Shown piece after piece: positions 8,532-16,682 of a stretch of 56,463 bases of DNA (positions are counted from its first letter, which is position 1; each line of letters starts with the position of its first letter). This stretch comes from Pseudomonadota bacterium (GTDB lineage: Bacteria > Pseudomonadota > Gammaproteobacteria > Burkholderiales > Burkholderiaceae_E): positions 1 to 56,463 of the forward strand of contig JAKPAM010000284.1 in the NCBI GenBank assembly GCA_029779435.1. Reading direction: 5' to 3'. Under the pieces are notes generated by a model. It did not search any database and was not told where the DNA came from. It worked only from the letters and a program-made list of their open reading frames with translations. A program made the position numbers and the translations under genes.

Positions 8532-10448
8532 TCAGGTACGCGGCATGCGGCGTGCCGGCGTCTTGGTCGCTGCGGCGGGCGTGCTGGCCGGACGCTGGCG
8601 GGCAGCGCTGGGCGACGGCGCCTTGCTGACGGCCGGTGCCGGCCGAGCGGTTGCGGCCTTGGTGGCCGGCTTGGCCGCCGCCGCGGGGCGTGCGGCGTGC
8701 CTGGCATTGCCCTTGCCGCCGGCCACCGCGCTGCGGGCGGGCACGGGGCTCTTGGCGCGGATCGCCGCGGGCATGGCTGCCGGCGGCTCTTCGACCGGGG
8801 CCGATACCTTGATCGGGCGAACGTCCTGATCGATCTCGGTCGCCACGATCTGCTTGGCGCCGCGTTCATCGGTCAGCAGCGTCTGCGAACTGCTCGGGCG
8901 CACCATCAGGCGCATGCCGCGCGCGACCTTCGGCGCCTTCAGCCCGTTCCAGGCCTGCAGGGTATTGCCCGAAACGCCGTAGCGGGAAGCGATCGAGTAC
9001 AGCGTCTCGCCGCGCGCGACGACGTGATAGGCGGGCGGGCGACGGATTTCCTCGTAGACGCGCGGGCCTTCGAAGCGTTCGACCCGCGTCTCGTCTTCGA
9101 CCGCCTTGCGCGGCGCGATGATCCGCGTACCGGCCAGCGGGCGGGTCGTCGGCGACAGGCTGTTGGCCTGCCGCAGTTCGGCCACCGTGATGCCCGCTCG
9201 CTGCGCGATCGTGTCGAGGGTTTCGCCCTGGGCCAGCGTATGCGGCTGCCATGACGCGAACGGACGCTTGGACAGGCCGTGCTTTTCGACCGCTTCCATG
9301 AACGCATCGAGGCGATCGGCCGGCAGCTTGATCTCGTTGTTGCGGGTGGCCGCGATGACCGGCCGGTTGTGCGCCGGATTCAGCGCGACGAACTCGTTGA
9401 CGCTCATGCCGGCGAACTGCGCGGCCAGCTTCAGGTCGATCGGGCCGGTCTTTTCGATCGTGACGAAGTACGGCTTGTTGGCGAGTCCCGGCAGCGTCAA
9501 GCCCAGTTCGCCGGCGTTCTGGATGATGTGCTTGAGCGCGATCAGCTTCGGGACGTAGTTCCGCGTCTCGTTCGGCATGTCCAGGCTCAGGTAATCGGTC
9601 GGGCGGCCGCGCGAACGGTTCTTGTTGACGGCCCGGGCGACCGCGTTCTCGCCCCAGTTGTACGACGCCAGCGCGAGGAACCAGTCGTTGCCGTGCATCG
9701 CGTAGATCGTCTGCAGGTAGTCGAGCGCCGCCTGCGTCGATTGGACGACGTCGCGGCGGTTATCGACCCACCAGTCCTGCGACAGGTTGTATTGCTTGCC
9801 GGTCGAAGGGATGAACTGCCACAGGCCCGCGGCCTGCGCAGACGACAGCGCCGTCGGGTTCATCGCGCTTTCGACGAAAGGCAGCAGCGCGAGTTCGGTC
9901 GGCATGCCGCGCTTCTCGACTTCATCGACGATGTAGTACAGGTAGCGGCCGCCGCGATCGAACATGCGCTCGAGATAGTCGGGCCGCTGCAGGTAGAAGC
10001 GCTCCTTGTCGGCCACCAGCGGCGTGTCGAGTTCGGGCATCGCGAAGCCGGCGCGGATCCGGTCCCACAGGCTGGCCGGCCCCGTGGGCTCGACCTGCTT
10101 GGCGACGACGACGACCGGCGGTTCGGCCGGATCGGGCAGCACGGTGATGGTGCGCGTGCTCGGCGGCGGCGGCGTGGTGGTCTGCCCGGACGGGGTCCGG
10201 GCGGCTTGCGGGGCGGCGGTCGCGGCGCCGCCCGCGGTCCCGGTCGCCGCGGTCCCGGTCGATTTGACGGGCCTGGCCGGCGGCGCGGCGGACACCGGCC
10301 CGTCGATGGCGGGATCGGTGGACGGGGAAGCCGTGTCGCCGACGGTCGCGCAGGCACCGAGCAGGGCGCTGAGCGCCAGGCTGCCGAGGACCGCGGGCCG
10401 GAGTCGGGAAACGATCGCCGGGAGGGTCATCATCAAGGAGCGACGCAA
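8532..10448 (-). CDS. mltD: Membrane-bound lytic murein transglycosylase D with two LysM domains
   Basis: Outer-membrane lipoprotein that cleaves the glycan strand between MurNAc and GlcNAc to form 1,6-anhydro ends during wall turnover. Signal peptide ends in a lipobox (SALLGAC, Cys about 33). A Pro/Ala/Thr-rich spacer (35-125) precedes the SLT domain with catalytic Glu in LPFVESAMNP and the AGLWQFIPSTG and LALASYNWGE blocks. Two LysM repeats follow (TLAQGETLDTIAQRAGIT and YHVVARGETLYSIASRYG), then a low-complexity Ala/Lys/Pro tail of about 90 residues. Start codon is probably TTG at 10448: it has AGGAG six bases upstream, whereas the in-frame ATGs at 10433/10430 have none. Convergent with yejF. 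Confidence 0.93.
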   Translation of the reverse strand: MRRSLMMTLPAIVSRLRPAVLGSLALSALLGACATVGDTASPSTDPAIDGPVSAAPPARPVKSTGTAATGTAGGAATAAPQAARTPSGQTTTPPPPSTRTITVLPDPAEPPVVVVAKQVEPTGPASLWDRIRAGFAMPELDTPLVADKERFYLQRPDYLERMFDRGGRYLYYIVDEVEKRGMPTELALLPFVESAMNPTALSSAQAAGLWQFIPSTGKQYNLSQDWWVDNRRDVVQSTQAALDYLQTIYAMHGNDWFLALASYNWGENAVARAVNKNRSRGRPTDYLSLDMPNETRNYVPKLIALKHIIQNAGELGLTLPGLANKPYFVTIEKTGPIDLKLAAQFAGMSVNEFVALNPAHNRPVIAATRNNEIKLPADRLDAFMEAVEKHGLSKRPFASWQPHTLAQGETLDTIAQRAGITVAELRQANSLSPTTRPLAGTRIIAPRKAVEDETRVERFEGPRVYEEIRRPPAYHVVARGETLYSIASRYGVSGNTLQAWNGLKAPKVARGMRLMVRPSSSQTLLTDERGAKQIVATEIDQDVRPIKVSAPVEEPPAAMPAAIRAKSPVPARSAVAGGKGNARHAARPAAAAKPATKAATARPAPAVSKAPSPSAARQRPASTPAAATKTPARRMPRT

Positions 10449-10589
10449 CGAACTCTCCTAACTATATGATTCGGCGCGGAAAGGCCGATGCTATGCGAAT
10501 GGGGGAAATGACGTCAAGCCGGCCGGGCGGGCCCAGCCCGCCGGCGGTCAGGTGAGTTCGAAAGGAGCGGCCGGCGCTCGGGGCCCCGA

Positions 10590-11477
10590 TCAACGGAAAT
10601 TGTCCTTCCAGCGGCGGACGGCGGCGAAGAAGGCCGGATCGTCGGTGTCGGCGGGCACGAGATCCGCCGGCAGATGGCGACGCACGCTGGCTTCCCGGCT
10701 GCGCAGGAACGGGTTGGTGCGTCGTTCGATGTCGATCGAACTCGGTACCGTTTCGATATCGGCCTCGCGCAGCCGCTGCGCTTCGGCCAGACGCTCGGCG
10801 ACGTCGGGGGTCTCCGGATCGGCCGCCGCCGCGAAACGCAGATTGGACAGCGTGTATTCGTGCGCGCAATAGACGAGGGTATCGGGAGGCAGCGCGGCGA
10901 GCCGGTCGAGCGAACCGAGCATCTGCGCGGGCGTGCCCTCGAACAGCCTGCCGCAGCCGGCGGCGAACAGCGTGTCGCCGCAAAAAAGCAGCGGCCGGGC
11001 GTCGCCGCCGTAGCCGTCGCCCGCGTAGGCGATGTGCCCGCGCGTATGACCCGGCACGTCGATGACGCGCAGCGACATCGGCAATCCCGCGACATCGATC
11101 CGGTCGCCGTCGAGCAGGGCCTCGTCGATGCCGTCGATGTCTTCGCCGGCCGGGCCGTAGACGGTCGGGCGACCCCATTTCCGCAGCGCCTGGACGCCGC
11201 CGACATGGTCGGCATGGTGATGGGTCAGTAGAATGGCGGTCAACGAGAGACGTTGCTGTTCGAGTCGCTGGATGACCGGCCCGGCGTCGCCCGGATCGAC
11301 GACGACCGCATGCGCTCCATCGGGCGATCGGATCAGCCAGATGTAGTTGTCATTGAAGGCCCGGATCGGTTCGATCAACGGGTGGGCCGCCGCCCGATAG
11401 CGCCAGGCGCCATCGGGCACGTTCGTGGGATCGGGGAGCTGGGACGTATGCACGAGAGGATTATAAAGGGCGATCAC
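10590..11477 (-). CDS. gloB: Hydroxyacylglutathione hydrolase (glyoxalase II)
   Basis: Hydrolyses S-lactoylglutathione to lactate and glutathione, finishing methylglyoxal detoxification. Metallo-beta-lactamase fold: the binuclear metal motif THHHADHVGG, PGHTRGHIAY, FCGDTLFAAGCGRLFEGT and HEYTLSNLRFA are all present, as is the C-terminal HAGH domain ending AVRRWKDNFR. The N-terminus is unclear. GTG 11477 gives 295 residues but overlaps the divergent methyltransferase by 30 bp and reads through a TATAAT box (11466-11461, minus). If that box is the promoter, translation would begin at GTG 11420, still upstream of the domain (PIRAFNDNYIWLI). Confidence 0.9.
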   Translation of the reverse strand: MIALYNPLVHTSQLPDPTNVPDGAWRYRAAAHPLIEPIRAFNDNYIWLIRSPDGAHAVVVDPGDAGPVIQRLEQQRLSLTAILLTHHHADHVGGVQALRKWGRPTVYGPAGEDIDGIDEALLDGDRIDVAGLPMSLRVIDVPGHTRGHIAYAGDGYGGDARPLLFCGDTLFAAGCGRLFEGTPAQMLGSLDRLAALPPDTLVYCAHEYTLSNLRFAAAADPETPDVAERLAEAQRLREADIETVPSSIDIERRTNPFLRSREASVRRHLPADLVPADTDDPAFFAAVRRWKDNFR

Positions 11478-12308
11478 CCGTCATTCTCGTTCGATGGGCG
11501 CGATTCGGTACCCGGCCGTTATCTGCTGGCCTGGGAAGCCGAGCAGTTCGATGCGCTGGTCGGGGATGTCTTCGGTTACTTCGCCGTTCAACTGGGGCTG
11601 CCGGAGGTCGACGCGCTGCGGGCCAACCGGATGCCGACGCGGATCCTGGCGACGGCCGGCGGCATCGCACCGGTCCGCGAGGGCGCCGATCCGGCGTCCT
11701 CCCCGGGGCCGGCCGCCACCGTCGGCGCGGAGGGAGGCGCCACGGAATCCATGCCGGCGCCCGGCTTCACGCATCGGGTGATCGTCGATCGGTTCGAGCA
11801 CCTGCCATTCGCCGAGCAATCGATCGACCTGATCGTGCTGCCGCACGTTCTCGAGTTCGCCAACGATCCGCACCAGGTGCTGCGCGAGGTCGACCGCGTG
11901 TTACGCCCCGAGGGGCGCGTGCTGCTGTCGGGCATCAATCCGATCAGCTTGTGGGGGGCCCGCCATCTGATGCCGCGGTTGGGGTGCCCGGTGCTGCCCG
12001 CACAGGCGCGCCTGATCGGGCTGCCACGCTTGCGCGACTGGTTCAAGCTGCTCAGCTTCGACGTCGACCAGTACCACTACGGCTGTTATCGCCCGCCGTG
12101 CCGTTCGCAGGTGTGGCTCGACCGGATGAACGTGATGGAACGGGCCGGCGACCGCTGGTGGCCGATCTGCGGCGCCGTCTATTGCGTCGCAGCGGTCAAG
12201 CGGGTCCAGGGGGTCCGTCTGATCATGCCGGTGTGGCGCAAGAAGGAGCCGACCCGGCGGCACGTCGCCGTGGCCGCTTCCAATCGCCAGCGGCAGCCGG
12301 TCGATTAG
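11448..12308 (+). CDS. Class I SAM-dependent methyltransferase-like protein (type 11 domain)
   Basis: A 286-residue protein of the Methyltransf_11 type that sits beside gloB and rnhA in many Burkholderiales. The C-terminal half is well formed: FEHLPFAEQSIDLIVLPHVL (motif II/III region, with the acidic DLIV strand), LREVDRVLRPEGRVLLSGIN (motif post-III) and a cysteine-containing YGCYRPPCRSQVWLDRM segment. The usual Gly-rich SAM loop (motif I, E/DxGxGxG) is not recognisable; in its place is a Gly/Ala/Pro-rich stretch (about 75-105). ATG 11448 has GGGAC nearby; longer upstream readings would run deep into antisense gloB. Substrate unknown. Confidence 0.75.
   Translation: MHERIIKGDHPSFSFDGRDSVPGRYLLAWEAEQFDALVGDVFGYFAVQLGLPEVDALRANRMPTRILATAGGIAPVREGADPASSPGPAATVGAEGGATESMPAPGFTHRVIVDRFEHLPFAEQSIDLIVLPHVLEFANDPHQVLREVDRVLRPEGRVLLSGINPISLWGARHLMPRLGCPVLPAQARLIGLPRLRDWFKLLSFDVDQYHYGCYRPPCRSQVWLDRMNVMERAGDRWWPICGAVYCVAAVKRVQGVRLIMPVWRKKEPTRRHVAVAASNRQRQPVD
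11461..11466 (-). promoter_or_regulatory. Candidate -10 box for gloB inside the overlapping start region
   Basis: Minus strand reads CTTTATAATCC, a perfect TATAAT at 11466-11461, rare by chance in this GC-rich DNA. No good -35 is visible at 16-18 bp. If used, RNA would begin near 11453, which argues for the shorter GloB form (GTG 11420). Confidence 0.35.
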
Positions 12309-12311
12309 GAT

Positions 12312-12350
12312 GCCGGCGCCTGCTCGATCCTGCCGTGAACAGGCGCCGGC
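12312..12350. terminator. Bidirectional terminator-like stem-loop
   Basis: A perfect 11-bp inverted repeat, GCCGGCGCCTG (12312-12322) and CAGGCGCCGGC (12340-12350), with a 17-nt loop, fills most of the 54-bp gap between the convergent methyltransferase and cfa genes. No T-run follows on either strand, so it may act with Rho or as an RNA-stability element. Confidence 0.5.
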
Positions 12351-12362
12351 CGGGGTAAGGGC

Positions 12363-13589
12363 TCAGCCCTGCCGCGGGCCGTACATGTAGTCGCGCGTCA
12401 TCGGCAGCGGGCTGAGCGCGCCGGTCAGCTGCTGGTCGGGCTTGAACGCCAGCAACTGGTACAGGTTGATCCAGCCCTGCTGGAACGCGTGCGAACAGCC
12501 GGCCAGATAGACGCGCCAGATCCGCGCGCGGCGGTCGCCGGCCAGTTCGATCAGGCGCGGAAGGTTGGCTTCGAACTTGTCCGACCAGGCCTTGAGCGTC
12601 AGCGCGTAGTGGCGGCGCAGCGATTCGGCGTCGGCCAGTTCGAGACCCGCCGCCGAGAGCTCCTGGATCGCGAGCGCCACGTGCGGCAGTTCGCCGTCGG
12701 GAAACACATAGCGTTCGATGAAATCGCCGCCGCCGAGCCCGACCGAGTGGTTCTCGGGGTCGCTGGATGTGATGCCGTGGTTCAACGCGATGCCGCCGGG
12801 CTTGAGCAGCCGGTGGATGACGTTGAAATAAGCGCGCAGGTTCTTCAGGCCGACGTGCTCGAACATGCCGATCGACGAGATCTTGTCGAACGCGCCGTCG
12901 CCCGGGATGTCGCGATAGTCCTGCAGCCGGATCTCGATCCGGTCCGACAGGCCCGCGGCCTTGACGCGCTCGGTCGCCAGCGCGAACTGGGTCTCGGACA
13001 ACGTGACGCCGATCGCCCGCACGCCATAGTGGCGCGCGGCATGGATGACCATCGCACCCCAGCCGCAGCCGATGTCGAGCAGCGTCTCGCCGGGCTCCAG
13101 CATCAGCTTGCGGCAGATGTGATCGAGCTTGTTGACCTGCGCCTGTTCGAGCGTGTCCTGCGGGCTGCGGTAATAGGCGCACGAATAGAGCATCGCCGGA
13201 TCCAGCCAGATCTCGTAGAACGCGTTCGAGACGTCGTAGTGGTACTCGATCGCCTTCTTGTCGCTCTTGCGCGAATGGCGGGTCAGCCAGCTCGGCAGCC
13301 TGCCCAGCGGCTGGATCTCGTCATTCTGCCGCGACAACTGCTCGGCCATCGCGATGGCGGTGTCGATCGGGCCGTCGATGTCGATCTCGCCCTCGACGAA
13401 GGCTTCGCCGAGCGAGGCCAGCGTCGGCTTCATCAGATGGCGCGCCGCCGTGCTTCCGTTGAGCCGGATCCGCACTTTCGGATCGTCGCCCAGCACCACG
13501 CCCGAGCCGTCCCATAGCGATACCTCGAGCGGCAGCGGCTTGCGCTCGCGCACGCCCTCGAGGTAACGAAGAACTTGTTTTTCGAGCAT
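12363..13589 (-). CDS. cfa: Cyclopropane-fatty-acyl-phospholipid synthase
   Basis: Transfers a methylene group from S-adenosylmethionine to the double bond of unsaturated phospholipid acyl chains, a stationary-phase and acid-stress membrane change. The 408-residue protein has the characteristic bipartite layout: an N-terminal lipid-binding part, then [26 protein letters not shown], the SAM loop [16 protein letters not shown] (Gly-rich motif I) and [14 protein letters not shown]. Bicarbonate-ligand region around YVFPDGELP is present. Start ATG 13589 ([12 protein letters not shown]) is preceded by GAGGGAG; an in-frame upstream ATG at 13658 would run into the rnhA leader. Its reverse insertion between the methyltransferase and rnhA interrupts an otherwise co-directional block. 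Confidence 0.95.
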   Translation of the reverse strand: MLEKQVLRYLEGVRERKPLPLEVSLWDGSGVVLGDDPKVRIRLNGSTAARHLMKPTLASLGEAFVEGEIDIDGPIDTAIAMAEQLSRQNDEIQPLGRLPSWLTRHSRKSDKKAIEYHYDVSNAFYEIWLDPAMLYSCAYYRSPQDTLEQAQVNKLDHICRKLMLEPGETLLDIGCGWGAMVIHAARHYGVRAIGVTLSETQFALATERVKAAGLSDRIEIRLQDYRDIPGDGAFDKISSIGMFEHVGLKNLRAYFNVIHRLLKPGGIALNHGITSSDPENHSVGLGGGDFIERYVFPDGELPHVALAIQELSAAGLELADAESLRRHYALTLKAWSDKFEANLPRLIELAGDRRARIWRVYLAGCSHAFQQGWINLYQLLAFKPDQQLTGALSPLPMTRDYMYGPRQG

Positions 13590-13605
13590 GGTCGACTCCC
13601 TCGGA

Positions 13606-13633
13606 TTCAAAGAAAACGATGCACGGTTAAAAT
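13606..13633 (+). promoter_or_regulatory. Candidate sigma-70 promoter for rnhA
   Basis: TTCAAA (13606-13611), 16-bp spacer, TAAAAT (13628-13633), ending 29 bp before the rnhA ATG. It lies in the short divergent gap with cfa. Four of six -35 bases match consensus. Confidence 0.4.
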
Positions 13634-13662
13634 CCTGCGCCCCATTCCCTGGCGACAAAGCA

Positions 13663-14100
13663 ATGACCGTTCCACACGTGGAGATCTACACCGACGGCGC
13701 CTGCAAAGGCAATCCCGGCCCTGGAGGCTGGGGGGCTTTCCTGACGTCCGGCCCGCACGAGAAGGAACTGTTCGGCGGCGAAGCGCGGACGACGAACAAC
13801 CGCATGGAGCTGCTGGCCGTGATCAAGGCGCTCGAAGCGCTGAAGCAGCGCAGCGACGTGGTCGTGCACACGGATTCGCAATACGTGCAGAAGGGCGTGT
13901 CGGAGTGGATGCGCGGCTGGAAGGCGCGAGGGTGGAAGACCGCGGACAAGAAGCCGGTGAAGAACGTCGACCTGTGGCTGCAGCTCGACGCGCTGCTGGG
14001 CGGGCACGCGATCCGATGGCAATGGGTGAAGGGTCATGCCGGCAACCCGGGTAACGAACGGGCCGACGCCCTGGCCAACAAGGGCGTGCCCAGCCGCTGA
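13663..14100 (+). CDS. rnhA: Ribonuclease HI
   Basis: Cuts the RNA strand of RNA-DNA hybrids during replication and R-loop removal, cytoplasmic. The 145-residue protein has all active-site blocks: [16 protein letters not shown] (Asp), [16 protein letters not shown] (Glu), [12 protein letters not shown] (Asp) and [17 protein letters not shown] (His and Asp), plus the basic [17 protein letters not shown] handle that binds the hybrid. Start ATG 13663 is the conserved one; the frame is open further upstream but that part antisenses cfa. It is followed by dnaQ after 248 bp, the common Burkholderiales order. Confidence 0.97.
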   Translation: MTVPHVEIYTDGACKGNPGPGGWGAFLTSGPHEKELFGGEARTTNNRMELLAVIKALEALKQRSDVVVHTDSQYVQKGVSEWMRGWKARGWKTADKKPVKNVDLWLQLDALLGGHAIRWQWVKGHAGNPGNERADALANKGVPSR

Positions 14101-14296
14101 AATCCGTCGGCATCGTCGCGCGACGGCGCGACCAGCCGCGCGACGCACCCGCGCCAGCGGATGGGGGGCGCTCGCCAGCGGACGATGGAGGAGAGCTTCG
14201 GGCTCGATCGATGCGGACATGGCAGGATGGATGTTAGCAGCGCCCGTCAGGTCGCGCCGACGCCCGCGTACAATGGCTGCGCCGGACGCTGTCCGT

Positions 14297-14330
14297 CCGT
14301 TTTGGTCGTTCGTCCGCTTTGGCCGTTCGT
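14297..14330 (+). repeat. Two-copy 17-bp tandem repeat upstream of dnaQ
   Basis: CCGTTTTGGTCGTTCGT (14297-14313) is followed at once by CCGCTTTGGCCGTTCGT (14314-14330), 15 of 17 bases identical. It lies in the 248-bp rnhA-dnaQ gap, after a TACAAT box (14279-14284), so it would be in the dnaQ 5' leader. No gene is seen in the gap. Confidence 0.6.
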
Positions 14331-14348
14331 CCGTTCGACCCGCGAACC

Positions 14349-15056
14349 ATGCGCCAGATCATTCTCGATACCGAAACCACGGGCCCGTCCGTCGACGATG
14401 GCCATCGCATCATCGAAATCGGCTGCCTCGAAGTCGTCGATCGCCGTTCGACGGGCAATCACCTGCACGTGTACGTCAATCCCGAGCGCAAGGTCGACGA
14501 AGGGGCGCTGGCGGTGCACGGCATCAGCGACGAGCAACTCGCCGACAAGCCGAAGTTCGTCGAGATCGCGCAGCAGTTCGTCGATTTCGTCCGGGGCGCC
14601 GAGATCCTGATCCACAACGCGGCGTTCGACGTCGGCTTTCTCGATGCCGAACTGGGGCGCGTCGGTCTCGGGCGCTTCCGCGAGCATGTCCGCAGCGTCG
14701 TCGATACGCTGGCGATGGCCCGCGAACTGCATCCGGGCAAGCGCAACTCGCTCGATTCGCTGTGCGACCGTTACGGCATCTCGAACGCGCACCGCAAGCT
14801 GCACGGCGCGCTGCTGGATGCCGAGCTACTGGCCGAGGTCTATCTGGCGATGACGCGCGGCCAGGACAGCCTGGCGATCGTCGATGGCGGCGATGCGGCC
14901 GGGGATACGGCGTCCGGCGACGACGGGCCCTGGCCACCGGTCGGACTGCGGGTGCTGGCCGCCGACGAAGCTGCGCTGGCCGCGCACGAGGCGATGCTGG
15001 CCTCGATCGCCAAAGAGGCCCGCAAGCCGGCGGTGTGGAGCGACGCGGCCGCCTGA
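14349..15056 (+). CDS. dnaQ: DNA polymerase III epsilon subunit (3'-5' proofreading exonuclease)
   Basis: Proofreading subunit of the replicative polymerase core, bound between alpha and theta. Exonuclease motifs are complete: ExoI ILDTETTGPS (Asp, Glu), ExoII LIHNAAFDVGFLD (Asp) and ExoIII HRKLHGALLDAELLAEVYL (His and Asp). The C-terminal tail (RVLAADEAALAAHEAMLASI) is the usual alpha-binding region. 235 residues is close to the 243 of E. coli. ATG 14349 (MRQIILDTETTG) is chosen because the family begins right before ExoI; a longer in-frame ATG at 14319 lies in the repeat-rich leader. Confidence 0.97.
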   Translation: MRQIILDTETTGPSVDDGHRIIEIGCLEVVDRRSTGNHLHVYVNPERKVDEGALAVHGISDEQLADKPKFVEIAQQFVDFVRGAEILIHNAAFDVGFLDAELGRVGLGRFREHVRSVVDTLAMARELHPGKRNSLDSLCDRYGISNAHRKLHGALLDAELLAEVYLAMTRGQDSLAIVDGGDAAGDTASGDDGPWPPVGLRVLAADEAALAAHEAMLASIAKEARKPAVWSDAAA

Positions 15057-15168
15057 GCGGGCTCGTGCCGCCCGTTCCGGCAACCTGTTCGCCGGTCTTT
15101 GCCGCGGGTCTCCGTGTCGCGTCGGATCCTTATTGCGGGATCTTTATCGCGCGGACGCCCATCTGTCC

Positions 15169-16491
15169 CTACCGCAGGCCGGTCAGCCGCTCGATGCCGT
15201 AGCCGCTGGGAACCGTCTGTCCGGCTTTGGCGCGGCGCGGTGCATACAGCGCACCGGTTGCTGGCGCCGGGCAGCCGCCATCCTGCAGCCAGCGCAGCGC
15301 CGCGGCCAGTTTCGGCTCGGTCGGATCGCCGGTCGGCTTGCTCCAGTCCTCGCTGGCCGCGCAGTCCGGCGACAGGCCCGAGAAATAATCGGTCAGGCCC
15401 GCCCCGTTGGCGAGCTGGAAGGACACGATGTTGTAGACCTTGCCGTTGTGCTCGGGTGGCGTGAAGCCCACCGGCTTGCCGCACGTCGCCTCGCCGACCG
15501 ACCATGCGCTTCTGAGCGGCCGCAGCGCCGCCATCAGCGATTCGGACGCCGAGCAGGTGCGCGGGCTCGTGATCCAGACCAGGCGCCGGACGCGGCCGGC
15601 GGAGGGATCGCTGGCGAAGCGGAACGACTGATTCGAACCGCCATGGCGGTCGTTGAATCGAAGCTGGATCGCGATCTGCCCGGCGCTGTCGTCCGGCGCC
15701 AGCGACGACGCCAGCGCGCTGGCGACCGCCAGGCGACCGCCGCCGTTCTCGCGCAGGTCGACGATCAGGTCCGAGACGCCCTGGTCGAGCAGCCCTCGCA
15801 GCGCGGCCTGCCATTCGGTCTGCGCCGGGGAAGTGAACGACATGAAGTTCAGGTAGCCGACCCGGCCGGACGGGGTCTCGATGACGCGCTGGTCGAGCAC
15901 GCTGCGGACCGCATAGCTGGTCTTGGTCAGTCGCAGGTCGATTGTCGCGGCGCCGCGCTGCACGGTCAGCGCGGCGGTCAACCCTTCCTGCGCCGGGCCC
16001 AGCGCGGCATCTATGCCTCCGCCGGCTTGCAGCGCCGCGATCGTCTGTCCGTTGATCGCCAGCACCTGGTCGCCGCGCTGCAGGCCGCTGGACCCGGCAT
16101 TGCTTGCCGGCTGAACGTAGCGGATCCACATCGCGTCGCCGGCGACCGAATATCCGAAGCCGTAGCCGACGGCCCGGGCCTCGTCGTAGAACGCGTGATA
16201 GACCTGGGCCGATTCGATATAGCTGTACCAGTCCTGCGGGACGCGGACCGCGTCGAGCAGCGCCCGATCGGTCGGATAAACGCCGGGGTCGACGGTCGGC
16301 ATCTGCTGGTACCAGAGGTACCAGTCCTTCATGTACTGGTACAGGTAGGCGGCATCGGTGTCGGCCGTGCCGGCGGAGCCGTTGGGCGGGGCGTCGCCGT
16401 CCGCGCCGCTGCTGCCGCCGCCGCAGCCAGCCAGCCAGCCGCTCAGCAGCAGTGCGGCCGCCACGCGCGAAGTCGTCGTCATCGGAGTCAT
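15169..16491 (-). CDS. S41-family (C-terminal processing type) peptidase lipoprotein
   Basis: Predicted lipoprotein protease. The signal peptide ends in LSGWLAGC (lipidated Cys at about 23), followed by a Gly/Ser/Asp-rich linker. A DUF-like N-terminal helical part (YLYQYMKDWYLWYQQMP) leads to a PDZ domain (GLQRGDQVLAINGQTIA, about 145) and the S41 catalytic core: VGYLNFMSF, LIVDLRENGGGRL, the Ser nucleophile in TCSASESL and the Lys of GEATCGKPVGF. Tail-specific proteases of this layout act in the periplasm. Transcribed away from the DUF2863 gene; ends 112 bp from convergent dnaQ. Native substrate unknown. Confidence 0.88.
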   Translation of the reverse strand: MTPMTTTSRVAAALLLSGWLAGCGGGSSGADGDAPPNGSAGTADTDAAYLYQYMKDWYLWYQQMPTVDPGVYPTDRALLDAVRVPQDWYSYIESAQVYHAFYDEARAVGYGFGYSVAGDAMWIRYVQPASNAGSSGLQRGDQVLAINGQTIAALQAGGGIDAALGPAQEGLTAALTVQRGAATIDLRLTKTSYAVRSVLDQRVIETPSGRVGYLNFMSFTSPAQTEWQAALRGLLDQGVSDLIVDLRENGGGRLAVASALASSLAPDDSAGQIAIQLRFNDRHGGSNQSFRFASDPSAGRVRRLVWITSPRTCSASESLMAALRPLRSAWSVGEATCGKPVGFTPPEHNGKVYNIVSFQLANGAGLTDYFSGLSPDCAASEDWSKPTGDPTEPKLAAALRWLQDGGCPAPATGALYAPRRAKAGQTVPSGYGIERLTGLR

Positions 16492-16636
16492 GGCCCGAGT
16501 GTAATCGGGGATCGGGGCGCGGTACCCGGTCGCGATTGGCCGCGCCGCCTGGACGGACCGATCGGGCGCGCCGAAGGCGGTCTCCGGGCGGATGGCGGCA
16601 AGCCGCCGGGGGGCGAGGCGGGACCGACCGATGGTC

Positions 16637-16642
16637 TAGAAT
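16637..16642 (+). promoter_or_regulatory. Candidate -10 box for the DUF2863 gene
   Basis: TAGAAT at 16637-16642, 40 bp before the DUF2863 ATG, in the divergent 191-bp gap with the S41 peptidase gene. No -35 is recognisable. The same TAGAATNNCCGC context recurs before the MFS gene (40751). Confidence 0.3.
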
Positions 16643-16682
16643 GCCGCTTGGAAGAAAGCTTCGAACACCCCCGGACCAGAAC

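Noticed and set aside
10466-10471. -10 box TATAGT just before mltD
   Set aside because: The implied start would fall inside the ribosome site AGGAG, leaving no leader, and no -35 is seen.
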